DNA of 56,312 nt, taken from Pseudomonadota bacterium (GTDB lineage: Bacteria; Pseudomonadota; Alphaproteobacteria; Acetobacterales; Acetobacteraceae). This document shows, one piece after another, positions 53,777 through 56,312 of this stretch. The notes beneath the pieces are model-generated. The model made no database searches. It had not been told where the DNA came from and saw only the letters and a list, made by a program, of their open reading frames with translations. The stretch is taken from NCBI GenBank assembly GCA_021805545.1, contig JAJZFB010000055.1, forward strand, positions 1 through 56,312, in the 5' to 3' direction. Each line of letters opens with the position of its first letter. Positions within the stretch are counted from its first letter, which is position 1. The position numbers and the translations under genes are program-made.

Positions 53777-55420
53777 ATGCCGCTCGCGCCATCAAACCTT
53801 CGCCGCCATGGGGTGGTTCTGGCCACCGCCTTTCTTATCCTAGGCCTCGGCAGCATCGTGGCCGCGCGCATGGCCACGGCGGCGGATAATACCGTAAACT
53901 ACCCCGCCGCCTCGCTCGCCGCGCCGGCCAATCAAGCCGCCCTCATCGCCCGCGGCAAATACCTGGTCACCGCGGCGGATTGCGCGCCCTGCCATACCGG
54001 CCCCGGCCATGCGCCCTTTACCGGCGGGCTTATCATGAACACGCCGTTCGGCGGCCTGGCCACCCCCAACATCACGCCAGACAAGGCAACCGGCATCGGC
54101 AACTGGTCGGACGAGGATTTCTACAACGCCCTGCATTACGGCATCTCTCCCGGCCGCTCCTGGCTGGTTTTCCCCCGGTTCCTGTATCCGGGCATGCCCT
54201 ATACCTCCTACACCAAACTTTCCCGTGCCGACGTGATGGCGATAAAGGCCTATCTTTTCTCGCTGGCGCCGCAGCATGTGCAGCCCACACCATCCTCGCT
54301 GCATTTCCCCTTCAACCAGCGCCCCGTGCTGCTGGGCTGGCGCCTCCTGTTTTTCCACCCGGGGCCGATGCACATGAACCCCGCCTGGAATGAGCAGAGG
54401 AAGAACGGCGCCTACCTTACCGAGGCACTGGGCCATTGCGCCGAATGCCACACGCCGCGCAACATCATGGCCGCCATGGAAACCGGCGCCTGGCTGGCCG
54501 GCTCGCCCGTCGACGCCTTCTACGCCCCCAATATCAGCTCGGACAAAACCTACGGCGTGGGCGGCTGGAGCCAGGCAGACCTGGTGGCCTATCTGCATGA
54601 CGACGGCAACCTTTCCAAAGGCTCGCCCTACGGCCCCATGGGCGACATGACCGACCACTCCACCAGCCTCATCCCGGTTTCCGATGTGGTGGATATCGCC
54701 AACTACCTGCAACACGAGACCAAGCCGCAGCACACCCCGCCGCCGCCCGCGGTGGCCAATGGCGCGGCCTCGGCCAAGGCGGGCGAGGTTGTGTACCAGG
54801 CCAATTGCTCCGGCTGCCATGGCCAAACCGGCGGCGGCATGCCACCCAGAATGGTGCCCAACCTGGCGGGCAACGATTCCATCGTCTCCGGCCCGGCTGA
54901 TAACGTCATCGGCGCCGTGCTGAGCGGGCTGGACATTTGGCATGGCGGCCCGCCCATGCCGAGCTTCGCCACCGCGCTCTCGGACCAGCAAATTGCGGAT
55001 GTGGCCAATTACGTCCGCACCGCCTGGGGCAATAAAGGCACGGCCTCCGCCACACCGGCCCAGGTTATGGCGCTGCGCGGCATCGCCGTGGTGCCCTACA
55101 GCGCCGATGAAGCCTCGGACAGGCTGGGCTGCCCGCGCATTACCGCCGCCGGCGGGGCAGATAGCGTGGCCGACCCCGGCAACGGGCTGCTGAACGCCTA
55201 CCAGGGCGTCACCGCCGCCACCCTGCCCAACCGCACCGGCGCGCTTATCAACGCTGTGCGCGCCGGTAACAGCACCATCTCCAACGCCGACCTGATGAAC
55301 ACGCTGGTGGCCGCCTATTGCCCCGTGGTGGCGCACCAGCCAGGCCTCAGCCTTGCCGCCAAGCGGCTCGCCGTGAAGGATTTCATGGCTGCCTCCTGGC
55401 CTCTGGTAACGGCCCATTAA
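53777..55420 (+). CDS. Tri-haem cytochrome c, alcohol/aldehyde dehydrogenase type subunit
   Basis: 547 aa. N-terminal signal/anchor (RRHGVVLATAFLILGLGSIV) followed by three CxxCH haem sites: CAPCH (C69), CAECH (C221) and CSGCH (C344). This spacing is that of the cytochrome subunit (AdhB-like) of membrane PQQ alcohol dehydrogenases of acetic acid bacteria and of flavin-dependent gluconate/sorbitol dehydrogenases. No dehydrogenase subunit is next to it, and a C-terminal ~120-residue part without haem motif is present. Periplasmic; passes electrons to ubiquinone. ATG 53777 rather than TTG 53771. Confidence 0.92.
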   Translation: MPLAPSNLRRHGVVLATAFLILGLGSIVAARMATAADNTVNYPAASLAAPANQAALIARGKYLVTAADCAPCHTGPGHAPFTGGLIMNTPFGGLATPNITPDKATGIGNWSDEDFYNALHYGISPGRSWLVFPRFLYPGMPYTSYTKLSRADVMAIKAYLFSLAPQHVQPTPSSLHFPFNQRPVLLGWRLLFFHPGPMHMNPAWNEQRKNGAYLTEALGHCAECHTPRNIMAAMETGAWLAGSPVDAFYAPNISSDKTYGVGGWSQADLVAYLHDDGNLSKGSPYGPMGDMTDHSTSLIPVSDVVDIANYLQHETKPQHTPPPPAVANGAASAKAGEVVYQANCSGCHGQTGGGMPPRMVPNLAGNDSIVSGPADNVIGAVLSGLDIWHGGPPMPSFATALSDQQIADVANYVRTAWGNKGTASATPAQVMALRGIAVVPYSADEASDRLGCPRITAAGGADSVADPGNGLLNAYQGVTAATLPNRTGALINAVRAGNSTISNADLMNTLVAAYCPVVAHQPGLSLAAKRLAVKDFMAASWPLVTAH

Positions 55421-55448
55421 GGTCGAAACCTACACAGGGGCGGCGGTA

Positions 55449-55991
55449 ATGCCGCTCCTGCCTGCGCTCGCCCGGCTGCGCGTCGAGGTTTTCCGCGACT
55501 TCCCGTATCTTTACGATGGCGACATCGCCTACGAGCAGAAATATCTGCGAATTTATGCCGATACGCCGGGCGCGGCCATCATTGTGGCGCGCGATGGCGG
55601 GCGGGTTGTTGGCGCCTCCACCTGCCTGCCGCTGACAGCGGAAACAGAGGCCGTGAAAAAGCCGTTCCTCGATGCCGGGATCGGCATCTCCCGCGTCTTC
55701 TATTTCGGCGAATCCGTGCTGGAAAAACCCTATCGCGGCCAGGGCATCGGCGTCGCCTTCTTCCAGGCGCGCGAGGCCCAGGCGGCGGGCTACGCCACCA
55801 CCGCCTTCTGCGCCGTCATCCGCCCGCCGGACCATAAACTACGCCCGCGGGATTACGTGCCGCTGGACGAATTCTGGCGCCATCGCGGCTACCGCCCGCG
55901 CCCGGAACTTGTGTGCAGCATGAGCTGGCGCGATATTGGCGAGAGCGCCGAAACGGGCAAGCGCCTGCAATTCTGGACCAAGGATTTATGA
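55449..55991 (+). CDS. GNAT-family acetyltransferase
   Basis: 180 aa. ARLRVEVFRDFPYLYDGD opening and the acetyl-CoA loop ESVLEKPYRGQGIGVAFFQ (R-G-x-G-x-G/A) define the GNAT fold. The in-frame sequence upstream of ATG 55449 reads sensibly back to 55416 (ATT), so the true start may be a few codons earlier at a rare codon. Ends in a 4-bp overlap with the nitrilase-family gene, so the two are coupled. Acceptor unknown. Confidence 0.85.
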   Translation: MPLLPALARLRVEVFRDFPYLYDGDIAYEQKYLRIYADTPGAAIIVARDGGRVVGASTCLPLTAETEAVKKPFLDAGIGISRVFYFGESVLEKPYRGQGIGVAFFQAREAQAAGYATTAFCAVIRPPDHKLRPRDYVPLDEFWRHRGYRPRPELVCSMSWRDIGESAETGKRLQFWTKDL

Positions 55992-56312
55992 AGCTCGCCT
56001 TGGCCGCCTGCGGCGTCAACCCGCCATCCTCGCCCAAATTCTTCTTCGCCCGGCTAGACCGCCTGGCCGCCAACGCCGCCCTGGCCGGGGCGGATTTGCT
56101 GGTGCTGCCGGAATACGTCTCCATGGTGCTGGCGGGTGCCGAGGTGAAGGCACCAGACCTCGCGGCGGAACTCAACTGCGTGCTCAAGCAAACGGACGCG
56201 CTGCTGGAAAACCTCTCCGCCATCGCCCGGCGCCACAAGCTGCATTTGCTCGGCGGCTCGCTGCCCATGCGCGATGCGGATGGCAAAATCCGCAACCGCG
56301 CGCCCTTCATCG
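55988..56312 (+). CDS. Carbon-nitrogen hydrolase (nitrilase superfamily), 5' part
   Basis: About 108 residues are visible; the frame is open at the window edge. It begins MKLALAACGVNPPSSPKFFF and has ADLLVLPEYVSM, where the Glu is the first member of the Glu-Lys-Cys catalytic triad; the GGSLPMRD strand follows. Lys and Cys lie beyond the window. Hydrolyses an amide or nitrile, or acts as an omega-amidase. ATGA overlap with the GNAT gene. Confidence 0.85.
   Translation, partial: MKLALAACGVNPPSSPKFFFARLDRLAANAALAGADLLVLPEYVSMVLAGAEVKAPDLAAELNCVLKQTDALLENLSAIARRHKLHLLGGSLPMRDADGKIRNRAPFI

Noticed and set aside
53840-55417. 525-codon minus-strand frame opposite the cytochrome c gene
   Set aside because: Shadow; Gly/His/Arg-rich with no motif, while the plus strand has three CxxCH sites.

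Overview
The window looks like the chromosome of a GC-rich alphaproteobacterium, most likely an Acetobacteraceae member of the Acidocella/Acidiphilium kind. This is judged by gene content only: an OprB-type porin, squalene-hopene cyclase next to thiC, PPK2, a multi-haem alcohol-dehydrogenase-type cytochrome c, and the CnoX / Lon-N domain / Trm112 / DUF971 gene string. No phylogenetic computation was possible. No insertion sequence, prophage or CRISPR array was seen.

Layout. 1-8.8 kb is mostly housekeeping: the 3' part of a patatin-like phospholipase, an orphan histidine kinase, sulfate assimilation (siroheme synthase N-domain plus Fe-S APS/PAPS reductase), a DHA2 exporter, a protein quality-control string on the minus strand, tRNA-Gly(GCC), and a lone, AT-richer acyltransferase that looks acquired. 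8.9-37.8 kb is a large accessory catabolic region. On the minus strand lies a HyuA/HyuB ATP-dependent hydantoinase/carboxylase operon with a small leader protein and a kinase-like protein. Divergent from it, on the plus strand, run a Rieske ferredoxin, an AraC regulator, an NTF2-like protein, a large AttH/DUF7064-like protein, a CPT-like kinase, SDRs, a P450 with its own [2Fe-2S] ferredoxin, a VOC protein (minus strand), an amidohydrolase, a Rieske oxygenase alpha subunit, a fused IorAB-type 2-oxoacid:ferredoxin oxidoreductase, a 3-ketosteroid-dehydrogenase-like flavoprotein and another SDR. Then come a minus-strand hydroxyisobutyrate dehydrogenase / acyl-CoA dehydrogenase / hydrolase set, an IclR regulator, a second P450 carrying an unusual C-terminal domain with a second ferredoxin, and a TetR regulator. 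Together they suggest aerobic attack on a hydrophobic cyclic compound (terpenoid, steroid-like or alkyl-aromatic) followed by CoA-linked breakdown. The substrate cannot be read from sequence.

38-44 kb holds the OprB porin, a TPP riboswitch with a visible Shine-Dalgarno sequestering hairpin in front of thiC, and shc. 44-50.1 kb is a surface-polysaccharide locus on the minus strand (sulfotransferase, two glycosyltransferases, a DUF4214-like protein, ManC). 50.3-56.3 kb returns to plus-strand metabolic genes: aldo/keto reductase, tyrosine phosphatase, PPK2, hisI, tri-haem cytochrome c, a GNAT protein and the start of a nitrilase-family protein.

The non-coding DNA is unusually structured. There are three copies of one intergenic palindrome (3.7, 44.0 and 52.1 kb), a 123-bp dispersed repeat in two full copies (37.9 and 53.6 kb) plus one partial copy that contains the tetR stop codon, and a dense block of hairpins after hisI, one with perfect 23-bp arms.
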